Positions 51,665-59,882 of a DNA stretch of 64,000 nt are shown here, in pieces. Positions within the stretch are counted from its first letter, which is position 1, and every line of letters starts with the position of its first letter. The notes under the pieces are model-generated. The model was not told the DNA's origin. It was given only the letters and a program-made list of their open reading frames with translations, and did no database searches. The stretch lies in assembly GCA_031432545.1 (NCBI GenBank), contig JAVKGX010000001.1:318411-382410 (forward strand), in the 5' to 3' direction. Made by a program: the position numbers and the translations under genes. The stretch is from Armatimonadota bacterium. GTDB lineage: Bacteria > Sysuimicrobiota > Sysuimicrobiia > Sysuimicrobiales > Sysuimicrobiaceae.

Positions 51665-53298
51665 GGCACAAGGGTCTCCTTGGGGATGGTGACCACGAAG
51701 GCCGCACCGCCCCTGTCGTGGGCGGTCAGTTCGCCGTGCAGGTCCTCGCGCACCAAAGTCGACGCGATGCGCAGGCCCAGATCGGCCGAGCGGGACGGGT
51801 CGAAGCCTGCGGGCAGTCCCGCTCCGTCGTCGGCGACCTCGAGGTGGACGCACGCAGGTGCGTCCACGACTCGGACGGTCAGCCTGCCGCGCTCGCGCCC
51901 GACGAAGGCGTGCTCGAGAGCGTTCTGAATCAGTTCGGTGGCGACCAGCGCCGCCGACGTGGCCTGCTGGGAGGGGAAGTACACGTCGTCACCCTCCACG
52001 GAGACCTCAAGCGCCAGATCTGGCCGGGTCATGTTCGCGACGACGGCGTGGGCGATCCGTTCGAGGACGTCGCGCAGGTTTACGGTTCGAAACCCCTCCA
52101 GCGACAGGATCTCGTGCACCGCGGCGATGCCCAGCACGCGGTTGATCGTCTCGGTGAGCACCTCGCGGACGCGCGGGCCGTCCCCGTCGGACATCTGCAG
52201 CCGCAGCAGCATCGCGATCGTCTGCAGGTTGTTCTTGACCCTGTGGTGCATCTCGCGCACGACGGCCGAGCGCATCGCCAGGTTCGCGTTCTCGATCGCC
52301 AGCGCGGTCTGGGTCGCCAGCGTGGTCAGCAGGCTCACATCGGCGGCCGAGAAGGCGTTGGGGCGGGCGCGGTAGCAGTTCAGCACGCCGATGACGCGAT
52401 CCCGTACGCGCAGCGGCACGCAGACCATCGACCGCAGGCCCTCGCGGCGTGCAAAGTCCGGGTCGGCGTACTTCGGGTCTGAGAGCAGGTCCGACACGAC
52501 CTCGCTTTCGCCGCTCTGCGCCGCCCGTCCGGCGACGCCTTCGCCCAGCGCCAGGGGCGGGCGCTGCGTGTAGGCCTGTCCAGTGGGGTGCGCCGCAGCC
52601 GGCCGCAGCACGCCGGCGGCCTCGTCGACCAGCAGCAGGGAGCACAGCTTCGCGTCCAGCATGCGCGCGGCCATCTCGACGATCACCTGCAGCACCTGAT
52701 CCAGGTACAGGGGGGCCGACAGCGTCTGGCTGAGTTCGGCCAAGGTGGACAGCTCGTGGATCTGCCGGCGCATGTGGTCGTACAGCGTGGCCTTCTCGAT
52801 CGCACCACCGGCCATGTCGGCGATCATGCTCAGCAGTTCCACTTCGTCGTCGGCGAACTCGTGCACCGCCCGCGTCTGCACGTTCATCGCTCCCAGCACG
52901 CGACCGCCCACGGTCAACGGCACGGCCAGCAGAGATCGGAAGCGGAACTCCTGCGTCTCGGGCAGCAGGACGAACCGGGGATCCGAGGCGGCGTCGCTGC
53001 TCCACGCGGGCTGCGCGTTCTCCGCGGCCCAGCCCGTCAGCCCCTCTCCCATGTGCAACCGCGCGCGTCCCACGGCTTCGGGCGCGAGGCCGGTCGTGGC
53101 GCGCAAGACCAGGTGCTCGCCCTGGGGGTCGAGGAGGTACAGGGAGCACGAGTCCATGCCCATGACTTCAGCGGTCTTGCGGGTGATCGTGGCGAGCGTG
53201 GTGTCGAGGTCGTGGGCCTGGCTGATCGTGCGGCTGATCTCACGCAGCGCGGTCAGCTCCGCTGACTTCCGCTCCAGGGTCCTGTGGAGGTCCTGCAT
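51661..53298 (-). CDS. GAF-domain sensor histidine kinase, HisKA_2 type (PdtaS/EutW-like)
   Basis: 545 residues, soluble. Two GAF domains (about residues 25-165 and 190-345; GLAPEAVGRARLHMGEGLTGWAAEN and RSMVCVPLRVRDRVIGVLNCY), then the phospho-His in REMHHRVKNNLQTIAMLLRLQ and the ATPase with ELIQNALEHAFVG and VADDGAGLP. Forms a two-component pair with the ANTAR regulator that it overlaps by 4 nt. The GAF domains suggest a small-molecule or redox signal from inside the cell. The start at 53298 is plausible but not proved. Confidence 0.92.
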   Translation of the reverse strand: MQDLHRTLERKSAELTALREISRTISQAHDLDTTLATITRKTAEVMGMDSCSLYLLDPQGEHLVLRATTGLAPEAVGRARLHMGEGLTGWAAENAQPAWSSDAASDPRFVLLPETQEFRFRSLLAVPLTVGGRVLGAMNVQTRAVHEFADDEVELLSMIADMAGGAIEKATLYDHMRRQIHELSTLAELSQTLSAPLYLDQVLQVIVEMAARMLDAKLCSLLLVDEAAGVLRPAAAHPTGQAYTQRPPLALGEGVAGRAAQSGESEVVSDLLSDPKYADPDFARREGLRSMVCVPLRVRDRVIGVLNCYRARPNAFSAADVSLLTTLATQTALAIENANLAMRSAVVREMHHRVKNNLQTIAMLLRLQMSDGDGPRVREVLTETINRVLGIAAVHEILSLEGFRTVNLRDVLERIAHAVVANMTRPDLALEVSVEGDDVYFPSQQATSAALVATELIQNALEHAFVGRERGRLTVRVVDAPACVHLEVADDGAGLPAGFDPSRSADLGLRIASTLVREDLHGELTAHDRGGAAFVVTIPKETLVP

Positions 53299-53374
53299 GT
53301 GCCTGCCCGGTGCCGCCGTGGCCTCCGCGTCGAGGCGGCTGCGCCGAAATCTGCTCCTGGGGTGGTTGGTGCGC

Positions 53375-53392
53375 TATCCTGCTCTCAGGATA
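53375..53392. promoter_or_regulatory. Perfect inverted repeat upstream of moaB
   Basis: TATCCTG-CTCT-CAGGATA, 7-bp perfect arms with a 4-nt centre, between the kinase start and moaB. Its AT-rich ends stand out. It could be an operator for moaB or the kinase pair. No ModE-like sequence is apparent. Confidence 0.35.
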
Positions 53393-53451
53393 AGTTTGGA
53401 TCGGCGTCGGCGTCCAACGCAGCGGGAGGGGCGGTGGAGGGAACGCCCAGC

Positions 53452-53952
53452 GTGCACGCCCACCACCAGGCGGCCCGGGGGCCGGTCGGGTGCGCAGTGC
53501 TGACCATCAGCGACACGCGCACGCCGGAGACCGACACCGGCGGGCAGCTGATCGTAGACCTTCTTCGGTCGTGCGGCCACCTTGTGGTGCGCCGCGGGAT
53601 CGTGCGCGACGAACCGGAGCAGATCGAGCACTGGATCCGGACAGCCGCCCAGGACCCCCGCGTGCAGGTGATCCTCACTACCGGCGGGACGGGGATCTCG
53701 CCCCGGGACAACACCTACGAGGTCGTCTCGCGCATGATCGAGCGGCGTCTGGACGGGTTCGGCGAACTGTTCCGGATGCTGTCGTATCAGGAGGTCGGTC
53801 CGGCGGCCATGCTCAGCCGCGCGGTCGGCGGGACCGTCGCCGGCAGGGTCGTCCTGTGCATGCCGGGGTCTCCCGACGCGGTGCGGCTGGCGATGGACAG
53901 GCTGGTCCTGCCCGAGATCGAGCACCTGGCGTGGCAGACCGCACGTGGTTGA
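53452..53952 (+). CDS. moaB: Molybdenum cofactor biosynthesis protein (MoaB/MogA)
   Basis: 166 residues (172 if GTG 53434 is the start). MoaB/MogA adenylates molybdopterin before molybdenum insertion. GCAVLTISDTRTPETDTGGQLI, ILTTGGTGISPRDNTYEVV and GFGELFRMLSYQEVGPAAMLSRA are family signatures. GGAGG lies before each candidate GTG. It could serve the Mo hydroxylase in the catabolic operon; the partner moeA in this window is damaged. Confidence 0.93.
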   Translation: MHAHHQAARGPVGCAVLTISDTRTPETDTGGQLIVDLLRSCGHLVVRRGIVRDEPEQIEHWIRTAAQDPRVQVILTTGGTGISPRDNTYEVVSRMIERRLDGFGELFRMLSYQEVGPAAMLSRAVGGTVAGRVVLCMPGSPDAVRLAMDRLVLPEIEHLAWQTARG

Positions 53953-53956
53953 ACGG

Positions 53957-54529
53957 CTACGGTTCGGCGGCGACCGGCTCCCGCTGGAGCCGCGCGAGGA
54001 GGTCGGCCAGCAGGGCCGGCAGCGCCGTGCGCAACGCGTGCACCAGCGCGGCTTCCAGGTGGCGGGTTTGTGTCCGGGAGACTCTCGGCAGCACGGCGAG
54101 CAACGCCGGCATCAGGTCGCGTGCCGCCCGCTCCACGTCCAAGTCGCCGACAAACGAGGCTAGCTGCTCGGCGCCGACGGGCCCCGAGGACGTCGGGTAG
54201 CGGGGCGGTCGCTCGGCGATCGCGCCGACGAGAGCCCGCAGCGCCCGCACCTCCTCTTCGAGTCGCGCGAGGTGCGCTTCCCACGGGGCTTGGGGTTTGC
54301 GCTCCCCCGTCAGGATCCAGCCGAGGTCGACCCCGCAGACCGAGGCGACCTCGAGCAGGTACTTCAAAGGCGGCTGCCGCTGCCCGCTCTCCCAGGCCAC
54401 CAGGCGCCCGGGCCGGACCCCGAGGCGAGCCGCGAGTTCCTTGATGGCCAGCCCCGCGGACTTGCGGGCCGACCGCATGCGGGATCCCAGCTCCCGATCG
54501 CCTGTGGGTGGTCGCCGCCGTGGTGTCAA
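53957..54529 (-). CDS. XRE-type helix-turn-helix transcriptional regulator
   Basis: 190 residues. HTH_3: RSARKSAGLAIKELAARLGVRPGRLVAWESGQRQPPLKYLLEVASVCGVDLGWIL, followed by a helical C-terminal region with several Leu-rich heptads (probably dimerisation). The best N-terminus is TTG 54529, since the turn before ATG 54478 still belongs to the HTH (ELGSRMRSAR); neither has a clear Shine-Dalgarno. 4 nt from the moaB stop, converging. Divergent from the small protein at 54665. Confidence 0.82.
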   Translation of the reverse strand: MTPRRRPPTGDRELGSRMRSARKSAGLAIKELAARLGVRPGRLVAWESGQRQPPLKYLLEVASVCGVDLGWILTGERKPQAPWEAHLARLEEEVRALRALVGAIAERPPRYPTSSGPVGAEQLASFVGDLDVERAARDLMPALLAVLPRVSRTQTRHLEAALVHALRTALPALLADLLARLQREPVAAEP

Positions 54530-54664
54530 GCAGGTGTGCCCGAACGCCCAAGGAGGTGGCTATCGCCGCCAATGGCAGCAGCCTAGCAGATGCAACCCGG
54601 GCATCCGAACGCAATGAACCCTCTGTGGGCATTAAAATTGCTTCCCCAGGAATCCATAAGGTCT

Positions 54665-54898
54665 ATGTGGCAGGTGACCGAGGAGGAACTGGGTTTCCGG
54701 CTGCCGCCGGGCTACCGGGTGCTGGAAGACGGAGACTTCGTGGTCGTGGTAAATCCGACCGGGACTCGGATCTTCGTCGGTAGCGCCATGGGTGCTACCT
54801 GCCAGGCGTTGCAGACGGCCATTGAGCAGGACCTGAGGGGATGGCCGGCCCCCGGAGGGGCCTTCCACCCGGACGACCGCCCACAGACTCCCGCCTGA
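54665..54898 (+). CDS. Hypothetical protein (about 77 aa)
   Basis: Not recognised. Soluble, with a compact beta-rich centre (TEEELGFRLPPGYRVLEDGDFVVVVNPTG, then TRIFVGSAMGATCQALQTAI). An in-frame extension to ATG 54590 looks non-coding, and a -10-like TAAAAT at 54633-54638 lies between, so I favour ATG 54665. No good ribosome site. It may be the divergent partner of the XRE regulator. Confidence 0.5.
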   Translation: MWQVTEEELGFRLPPGYRVLEDGDFVVVVNPTGTRIFVGSAMGATCQALQTAIEQDLRGWPAPGGAFHPDDRPQTPA

Positions 54899-54919
54899 CG
54901 CCTGCCCGCTGCCCGGTCG

Positions 54920-55342
54920 TCACGCCGGCTCGCCGCAGCGGCCGCAGTACCCGTAGATCTCGAAGGCGTGGCTGGTGATGCGGAACCCGGGGTCCTCGCG
55001 CGGCGGGCGCAGCAGCGGCCGCGGGCAGGCCGGGATGTGGAAGGTCTTGCGGCACCGCAGACACACCGCGTGGTGGTGGTGGCTTCGGGGCCCCTGGAAC
55101 TCGAAGCGGGCGACTTCCTGGTTCTGCAGGTGGATCTGGCCCACCACGCCCAACCCCGCCAGGGCCACCAGGTTGCGGTAGACGGTATCCAGGCTCATCC
55201 GGGGATGGGCGGCGCGGACCCGCTCCCAGACATCGCGGGCGGTCAGGGGTCGTCCCGCACGGCGGATCGCGTCGAGGATCGCGGTGCGCTGAGGCGTGAC
55301 CCGCAACCCGTGTCTGCGCAGGTCGTCGTGGCGAGCCTTCAT
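54920..55342 (-). CDS. zur: Fur-family metalloregulator, probable zinc uptake regulator (Zur)
   Basis: 140 residues. Winged helix with RVTPQRTAILDAIRRAGRPLTARDVWERVRAAHPRMSLDTVYRNLVALAGLGVV, then metal ligands in SHHHHAVCLRCRKTF and a structural Cys pair in GYCGRCGEPA. Divergent from znuA with about 95 nt between, where an AT-rich dyad lies. Zinc is the likely ligand given its partner genes; iron cannot be excluded by sequence alone. Confidence 0.9.
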   Translation of the reverse strand: MKARHDDLRRHGLRVTPQRTAILDAIRRAGRPLTARDVWERVRAAHPRMSLDTVYRNLVALAGLGVVGQIHLQNQEVARFEFQGPRSHHHHAVCLRCRKTFHIPACPRPLLRPPREDPGFRITSHAFEIYGYCGRCGEPA

Positions 55343-55356
55343 TGTCAGTGTTTTTC

Positions 55357-55380
55357 CTATATGGTAATATTCCAGTAAAT
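55357..55380. promoter_or_regulatory. AT-rich dyad, candidate Zur box
   Basis: ATATGGTAATATTCCAGTAAAT contains a near-palindromic GGTAATATTCC in the divergent region between the Fur-family gene and znuA. It is unusually AT-rich for this genome and 60-80 nt from both starts, the normal place for a Zur operator. Confidence 0.45.
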
Positions 55381-55437
55381 CCTACCGCGCGCCTCCCGCG
55401 CGGTCAAGCCCGAACCGAACACTGGAGGTGTGTTGGG

Positions 55438-56361
55438 ATGAAGCGTGTCGCCTGGCTGTCGGCCGTGCTCGTGGCGATCGTCGCGTGCGCTCCGGCTCGC
55501 CCGGAGCAGAGACTGTCGGTCGTCGCGTCCTTCTATCCGCTGTACGAGTTCGCCCAGCGCATCGGCGGAGACCGTGCGGACGTCCGGCTGCTGGTGCCCC
55601 CCGGGGCGGAACCCCACGACTACGAACCGACCCCACAGGACGTCGTGGCCCTGGGTCAGGCAAACCTGGTGATCTACAACGGAGCCGGATTCGAGCCGTG
55701 GATCGAACGCCTGCGGGGAGAGATCTCCGACCGCGCGGTGGTCGTGGACGCGACCGAGGGGCTGCCCCTGGTCGCCGCGGAGCACGGGCACGACCACCCG
55801 GGGGAGGAACGCAAAGAAGGCCCCCAAAAGGAGGCGCTGGACCCGCACGTGTGGCTGGACCCGGTCCTCGCGCAGCAACAGGTGGACAACATCCTCGCGG
55901 GCTTCGTTCGGGCGGATCCGGAGGGTGAGGCGACCTACCGCGCGAACAGCAAGGCGTTGCGCAAAGACCTGCAGGCCCTGCACGAGCGTCTGGAGCAGGC
56001 GCTGGCCGACTGCCGGATCCGGGAGTTCATCACGGCGCACGCGGCGTTCGGGTACTTCGCGCGCCGCTATCGCATCAAGATGATCCCCATCGCGGGGCTG
56101 TCGCCGGAGGCGGAGCCTTCGCCCGGCAAGCTCAGGGAGATCGTCCGGGAGGCTCGCGAGCACGGGATCCAGGTGATTTACTATGAGAGGCTGGTCAGCC
56201 CGCGCGTGGCGGAGACGATTGCGCGCGAGGTGGGCGCCCGCACCCTGGTCTTGGACCCGGTCGAAGGATTGACGGAAGAAGACCGGCGGGAGGGCAAGAC
56301 GTACTTCGCGGTGATGGATGAAAACCTTCGAAATCTCGTCGAAGGGCTCGAGTGCCGCTAG
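55438..56361 (+). CDS. znuA: Zinc ABC transporter substrate-binding lipoprotein
   Basis: 307 residues. GGAGGTG precedes ATG 55438. Lipobox VAIVAC (Cys about residue 16). Cluster A-I type: VVASFYPLYEFAQRIGGDRADVRLLVPPGAEPHDYEPTPQDV, a His-rich loop (EHGHDHPGEERKE), DPHVWLDPVLAQQQV, and TAHAAFGYFARRY. The His-rich loop and the Fur-family neighbour support zinc over manganese. It overlaps znuC by 44 nt. Confidence 0.93.
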   Translation: MKRVAWLSAVLVAIVACAPARPEQRLSVVASFYPLYEFAQRIGGDRADVRLLVPPGAEPHDYEPTPQDVVALGQANLVIYNGAGFEPWIERLRGEISDRAVVVDATEGLPLVAAEHGHDHPGEERKEGPQKEALDPHVWLDPVLAQQQVDNILAGFVRADPEGEATYRANSKALRKDLQALHERLEQALADCRIREFITAHAAFGYFARRYRIKMIPIAGLSPEAEPSPGKLREIVREAREHGIQVIYYERLVSPRVAETIAREVGARTLVLDPVEGLTEEDRREGKTYFAVMDENLRNLVEGLECR

Positions 56362-57109
56362 GGGCACGCCGGTCGCCGAGCTGGAGCACGTCTGCTTCGA
56401 CTACGGCACGGAGCGGGTCCTCGACCACGTCAACCTGGTGGTGCGTCGCGGGGACTTCCTCGGCATCATCGGTCCCAACGGCTCGGGCAAGACGACGCTG
56501 CTGCGCGTGATGCTGGGTCTGCTGCGCCCGTGCTGCGGTCACGTCCGGCTGTTCGGCCAGGACATCCGCGAGTTTCGGGACTGGCACCGCATCGGCTACG
56601 TGCCGCAGAAGGCGGTGGCCTTCGAGTCCCGCTTCCCAGCCAGCGTGTTCGAGGTCGTGGTCAGCGGCCGCACGGGGCGGGTCGGGTTGGGCCGGCGGTT
56701 CGGACCCGCCGACTACGAAGCGGCCGAGCGCGCGCTGGAGACGGTCGGCATGGCCGCGCACCGGGATCGTCTGGTGGGCCGGCTGTCCGGCGGCGAACAA
56801 CAGCGCGTCTTCATCGCGCGCGCGCTCGCGAGCGAGCCGGACCTGCTGGTCCTCGACGAACCGACGGTGGGGGTGGACGTCGAGGCCCAGGAGCGCTTCT
56901 ACGGGCTGCTGCGCCACCTCAACCGCGACCTCGGGACGACGCTCGTGCTGGTCTCGCACGACATCGGCGTGGTCGCCCAGGAGGTCACGCAGCTGGCGTG
57001 CCTGAACCGATCCCTGTTCTTCCACGGGAGTCCCGAGGAGGCGTTGCGGTCCGGCGCGCTGGAGCAACTGTACCGGGCGCAGAGCCTGGTGGTGGCCCAC
57101 CGGCATTGA
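56318..57109 (+). CDS. znuC: Zinc ABC transporter ATPase
   Basis: 263 residues. Walker A GPNGSGKTT, signature GRLSGGEQQRVFIARAL, Walker B LLVLDEPTVGVDVEAQ, switch His in LVSHDIGVV; the tail has LACLNRSLFFHGSPEEAL, typical of ZnuC/AdcC. ATG 56318 lies inside the end of znuA; no better start follows. Partner of znuB and znuA. Confidence 0.94.
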   Translation: MKTFEISSKGSSAARGTPVAELEHVCFDYGTERVLDHVNLVVRRGDFLGIIGPNGSGKTTLLRVMLGLLRPCCGHVRLFGQDIREFRDWHRIGYVPQKAVAFESRFPASVFEVVVSGRTGRVGLGRRFGPADYEAAERALETVGMAAHRDRLVGRLSGGEQQRVFIARALASEPDLLVLDEPTVGVDVEAQERFYGLLRHLNRDLGTTLVLVSHDIGVVAQEVTQLACLNRSLFFHGSPEEALRSGALEQLYRAQSLVVAHRH

Positions 57110-57141
57110 GGGCGCCCGGCGCCGACGGCTGGTTGCCGACC

Positions 57142-57933
57142 ATGGAACTGCTCAGCTACGGGTTCATGCAGCGGGCGCTGCTGGCCGGGACGATGATCGC
57201 GTTGATCGCCCCGACGATCGGTGTCTTTCTGGTCCTGCGGCGGTTGAGCCTCATCGCCGACACCCTGTCACACGTGGCGCTGGCAGGGATCGCCGCCGGC
57301 CTGCTGCTGGGCACGTACCCCCTGGCCGGCGCGCTGGCGGTCACGGTGATCGGCGCGGTCGGGATCGAGCGGCTGCGTTCGTCCGGCCAGCTGTTCGGCG
57401 AGGCGGCGCTGGCGCTGTTTCTGTCCGGCGGGTTCGCGGTGGCCGTGGTCCTGATCAGTCTAGCCCGTGGCTTCAACGCCGACCTGTTCTCCTACCTGTT
57501 TGGCGCGATCACGGCCGTCCAGCCCCGCGACCTGTGGATCATCCTCTGTCTTGGTCTTGTGGTCCTGGGCAGCGTCGCGGTGCTGTACAAGGACCTGTTC
57601 GCCATCACCTTCGACGAAGAGAGCGCGCGGGTCCAGGGCGTGCCGGTGGACGCGCTGAACTTGCTGCTGACGATTCTGGTCGCGGTGACGGTCGTCGTCA
57701 CCATGCGCATCGTCGGCATCCTGCTCACCAGCGCTCTGATCGTCATCCCGGCGCTGACCGCGCTGCGGGCGGCTCGCGACTTCCGCGCGACCCTCCTGCT
57801 GGCCGCCGGGGCGGCGGTGGTCGCGGTCGTCGTGGGGATGGCGGCGGCCTTCTACCTGGACATCGCGGCAGGCGGCGCCATCGTCCTGTGCTCGATCGGG
57901 CTGTTCGCGATCGCCTCCTCACTCGGCCGCTGA
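57142..57933 (+). CDS. znuB: Zinc ABC transporter permease
   Basis: 263 residues with about eight helices. ELLSYGFMQRALLAGTMIALIAPTIGVFLVLRRLSLIADTLSHVALAGIA is the ABC-3 permease signature; FGAITAVQPRDLW and ITFDEESARVQGVPVDALNLLLTIL follow. 32 nt after znuC. Completes the zinc importer. Confidence 0.93.
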   Translation: MELLSYGFMQRALLAGTMIALIAPTIGVFLVLRRLSLIADTLSHVALAGIAAGLLLGTYPLAGALAVTVIGAVGIERLRSSGQLFGEAALALFLSGGFAVAVVLISLARGFNADLFSYLFGAITAVQPRDLWIILCLGLVVLGSVAVLYKDLFAITFDEESARVQGVPVDALNLLLTILVAVTVVVTMRIVGILLTSALIVIPALTALRAARDFRATLLLAAGAAVVAVVVGMAAAFYLDIAAGGAIVLCSIGLFAIASSLGR

Positions 57934-57936
57934 GAC

Positions 57937-58461
57937 ATGGACCGCTGTCAGGATCGCGTCGTCCACACGATCGGCCATTCCACCCGATCGCTCGATCACT
58001 TCCTCACGTTGCTGGAAGGGCACGCCGTCCAGGCCGTGGTCGACGTGCGGCGGTGGCCCTCGTCGCGGCGGTTTCCTCATTTCGGTCGCGAGGCGCTGGC
58101 CACGGCGTTGGCCGTGCGCGGAATCGACTACGTCTGGCGCGCCGATCTGGGCGGGTACCGCACGCCCGTGCCGGACTCACCGAACACCGGCTGGCGTGTG
58201 GGGGCGTTTCGCGGATATGCCGACTTTATGCTCCAGCCGGCCTTCGAGGAGATCGTGGCGGAGGTGTGCGCCCTCGCCGGTCGACGGCGGCTGGCACTGA
58301 TGTGCGCCGAGGCGGTGCCGTGGCGCTGTCACCGACAGCTGCTGGCCGATGCGCTCTGCGTCCGCGGGTGGCTCGTCCGACACATCCTCGACGGCGCCTG
58401 CCAACCGCACCGGCTCACGCGGTTTGCACGAGTGGAAGGCACCCGGATCGTCTACAGGTAG
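57937..58461 (+). CDS. DUF488 family protein
   Basis: 174 residues, soluble. TIGHSTRSLDHFLTLLEGH, VVDVRRWPSSRRFPHF, LGGYRTPV and LMCAEAVPWRCHRQLLADAL are the family blocks. The conserved Cys/His pattern (MCAE...CHR) may bind nucleic acid or a metal, but the role is unknown. 3 nt after znuB, so probably cotranscribed. Confidence 0.9.
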   Translation: MDRCQDRVVHTIGHSTRSLDHFLTLLEGHAVQAVVDVRRWPSSRRFPHFGREALATALAVRGIDYVWRADLGGYRTPVPDSPNTGWRVGAFRGYADFMLQPAFEEIVAEVCALAGRRRLALMCAEAVPWRCHRQLLADALCVRGWLVRHILDGACQPHRLTRFARVEGTRIVYR

Positions 58462-58464
58462 GGA

Positions 58465-59043
58465 CTACGGGCTGCGCAGCAGCAGGTCCACCGTCACCTT
58501 GACGGCGTCTTCGGCGACGAAGAACAGAAAGCGCGGGACGGGGATACCGAAGTCGGACATCTTGATCTCGAACTCCCCGCGGCCCCGGAACCCGTCGGGC
58601 AGCGGAGTGATGCGGACGGGGACGGAGACCTGCCGGGTCGTGCCGCGCAGCGTGAGGCGGCCGTGGGCGACCGCGGGGAACGTCGAGAGGACGCGCGCGG
58701 CGTCCGTGGTGACCGACCCCACGAAGACGATCGCCGGGAACCGTTCGGTCTGCAGCGTCTCGCGGTGCATCTGTGCATCGCGCGGTCCGAAGCCGGTCGT
58801 AATCGAGCGTGCCGGGACGCGGACCTCCAGGTCCGCGACGAAGCTGCGCTCGCCGGTCTGCCGGACGGTGGCCTGTCCCTCGACCTCTCGCGCCCGGGCG
58901 GAAAAGCCGCCGACGTTGTCGCGGACGAACATCTCGACGCGGGAGTCGTTGCCCGACACCACGAACGTCCCCGTGGCGAGCAGCTGGGCGTGCGCGGTGC
59001 CGGCCAGCAGGACGACGGCGGCGATCAGGGCCAGGGATCTCAT
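58465..59043 (-). CDS. YceI-like periplasmic lipid-binding protein
   Basis: 192 residues. Signal peptide (MRSLALIAAVVLLAGTAHAQ). YceI fold: FVVSGNDSRVEMFVRDNVGGFSARAREVEGQATV, DAQMHRETLQTERFPAIVFVGS, HGRLTLRGTTRQVSVPV and EFEIKMSDFGIPVP. Such proteins bind isoprenoid-type lipids in a barrel. Start ATG 59043. Neighbour DUF502 is also envelope-related. Confidence 0.9.
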   Translation of the reverse strand: MRSLALIAAVVLLAGTAHAQLLATGTFVVSGNDSRVEMFVRDNVGGFSARAREVEGQATVRQTGERSFVADLEVRVPARSITTGFGPRDAQMHRETLQTERFPAIVFVGSVTTDAARVLSTFPAVAHGRLTLRGTTRQVSVPVRITPLPDGFRGRGEFEIKMSDFGIPVPRFLFFVAEDAVKVTVDLLLRSP

Positions 59044-59081
59044 GACGCCAGCATACCTCACCATCCTCACAGGGCGTCGGG

Positions 59082-59783
59082 CTAGCCGCGCGGCGGATCG
59101 TCGCTGGCCGGGCCGGGTGCTGAGAAGCGCGGGGGCATGAGGACGCCCATCGAGACGACAGTCTTCACGCCTTCTTCCACCGACATCTCCAGCGGTAGGA
59201 CGTCGCGGGTGGGCACCACGGTCATGAAGCCGGTGGCCGGCGTGGGACTGGTGGGGACGAAGACGATTAGGTATTCGTCGTCTGGGTTGTTCGGGTCGAG
59301 GCGCCGCGCGGATCCGGTGACGAAGCCTAGGGAGTAGACGCCGGGGCGCGGGTACTGGATGAGGACTGCCCGCTTGAAGGCCACCCCGTCGGGCTTGAAG
59401 ACCAGGTCGCTCACCTGCTTGACCGTGAGGTAGATCGTGTTGACCAGGGGCGCGCGCAACACCACCGCTTCGAGCGCCTGCACCACCCGGGCGCCCAGGA
59501 CGTTCGTCGTGACGACGCCAATCAGTAGGATCAGCACCGCAGTCGCGAGGATGCCGACGCCGGGGACGTCGAGTCCGGTCAGCCGCTTTACGAAGCCGCC
59601 AACCCGTTCGTCGAGGAAGAAGAAGGCAAACCGCAGGATCACCAGCGTGATGGTCAGCGGTGCGAGGACCACGAGACCGGCGACGAAGTACAGGCGGACG
59701 TGGCCCCACAGCTTTCCCCAGCCCGTGTCCGGCCGGGGGCTCCGCCGTGCTCGCTGGGCCTGCGGATCGCCGTTCATCTCCAC
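59082..59783 (-). CDS. DUF502 family membrane protein
   Basis: 233 residues. Two helices (about 29-50 and 76-96; LYFVAGLVVLAPLTITLVILRF, GVGILATAVLILLIGVVTTNV), then a soluble domain with PLVNTIYLTVKQVSDLVF, YPRPGVYSLGFVTG and TSPTPATGFMTVVP, the family signature. Starts at GTG 59783 or ATG 59777; GGAG lies upstream. Function unknown; plant homologues (COV1) sit in membranes. Confidence 0.92.
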   Translation of the reverse strand: MEMNGDPQAQRARRSPRPDTGWGKLWGHVRLYFVAGLVVLAPLTITLVILRFAFFFLDERVGGFVKRLTGLDVPGVGILATAVLILLIGVVTTNVLGARVVQALEAVVLRAPLVNTIYLTVKQVSDLVFKPDGVAFKRAVLIQYPRPGVYSLGFVTGSARRLDPNNPDDEYLIVFVPTSPTPATGFMTVVPTRDVLPLEMSVEEGVKTVVSMGVLMPPRFSAPGPASDDPPRG

Positions 59784-59825
59784 GCGATCTCCGGTGTGGA
59801 TTCTACCAGGGGCGGGTGCGCACGA

Positions 59826-59862
59826 ACAAAACGCGGCGGGGCGGCCGACCGCCGCCCCGCCG
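59826..59862 (-). terminator. Intrinsic terminator of the lipoprotein gene
   Basis: Minus strand: CGGCGGGGCGG / CCGCCCCGCCG stem with a 7-nt loop followed by GCGTTTTGTT. It lies 21 nt past the lipoprotein stop. Confidence 0.75.
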
Positions 59863-59882
59863 TGCCGATGACCGAGGCCAAC

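Noticed and set aside
54590-54664. N-terminal extension of the 77-aa protein
   Set aside because: The 25 extra residues look non-coding and a -10-like sequence lies inside this stretch.
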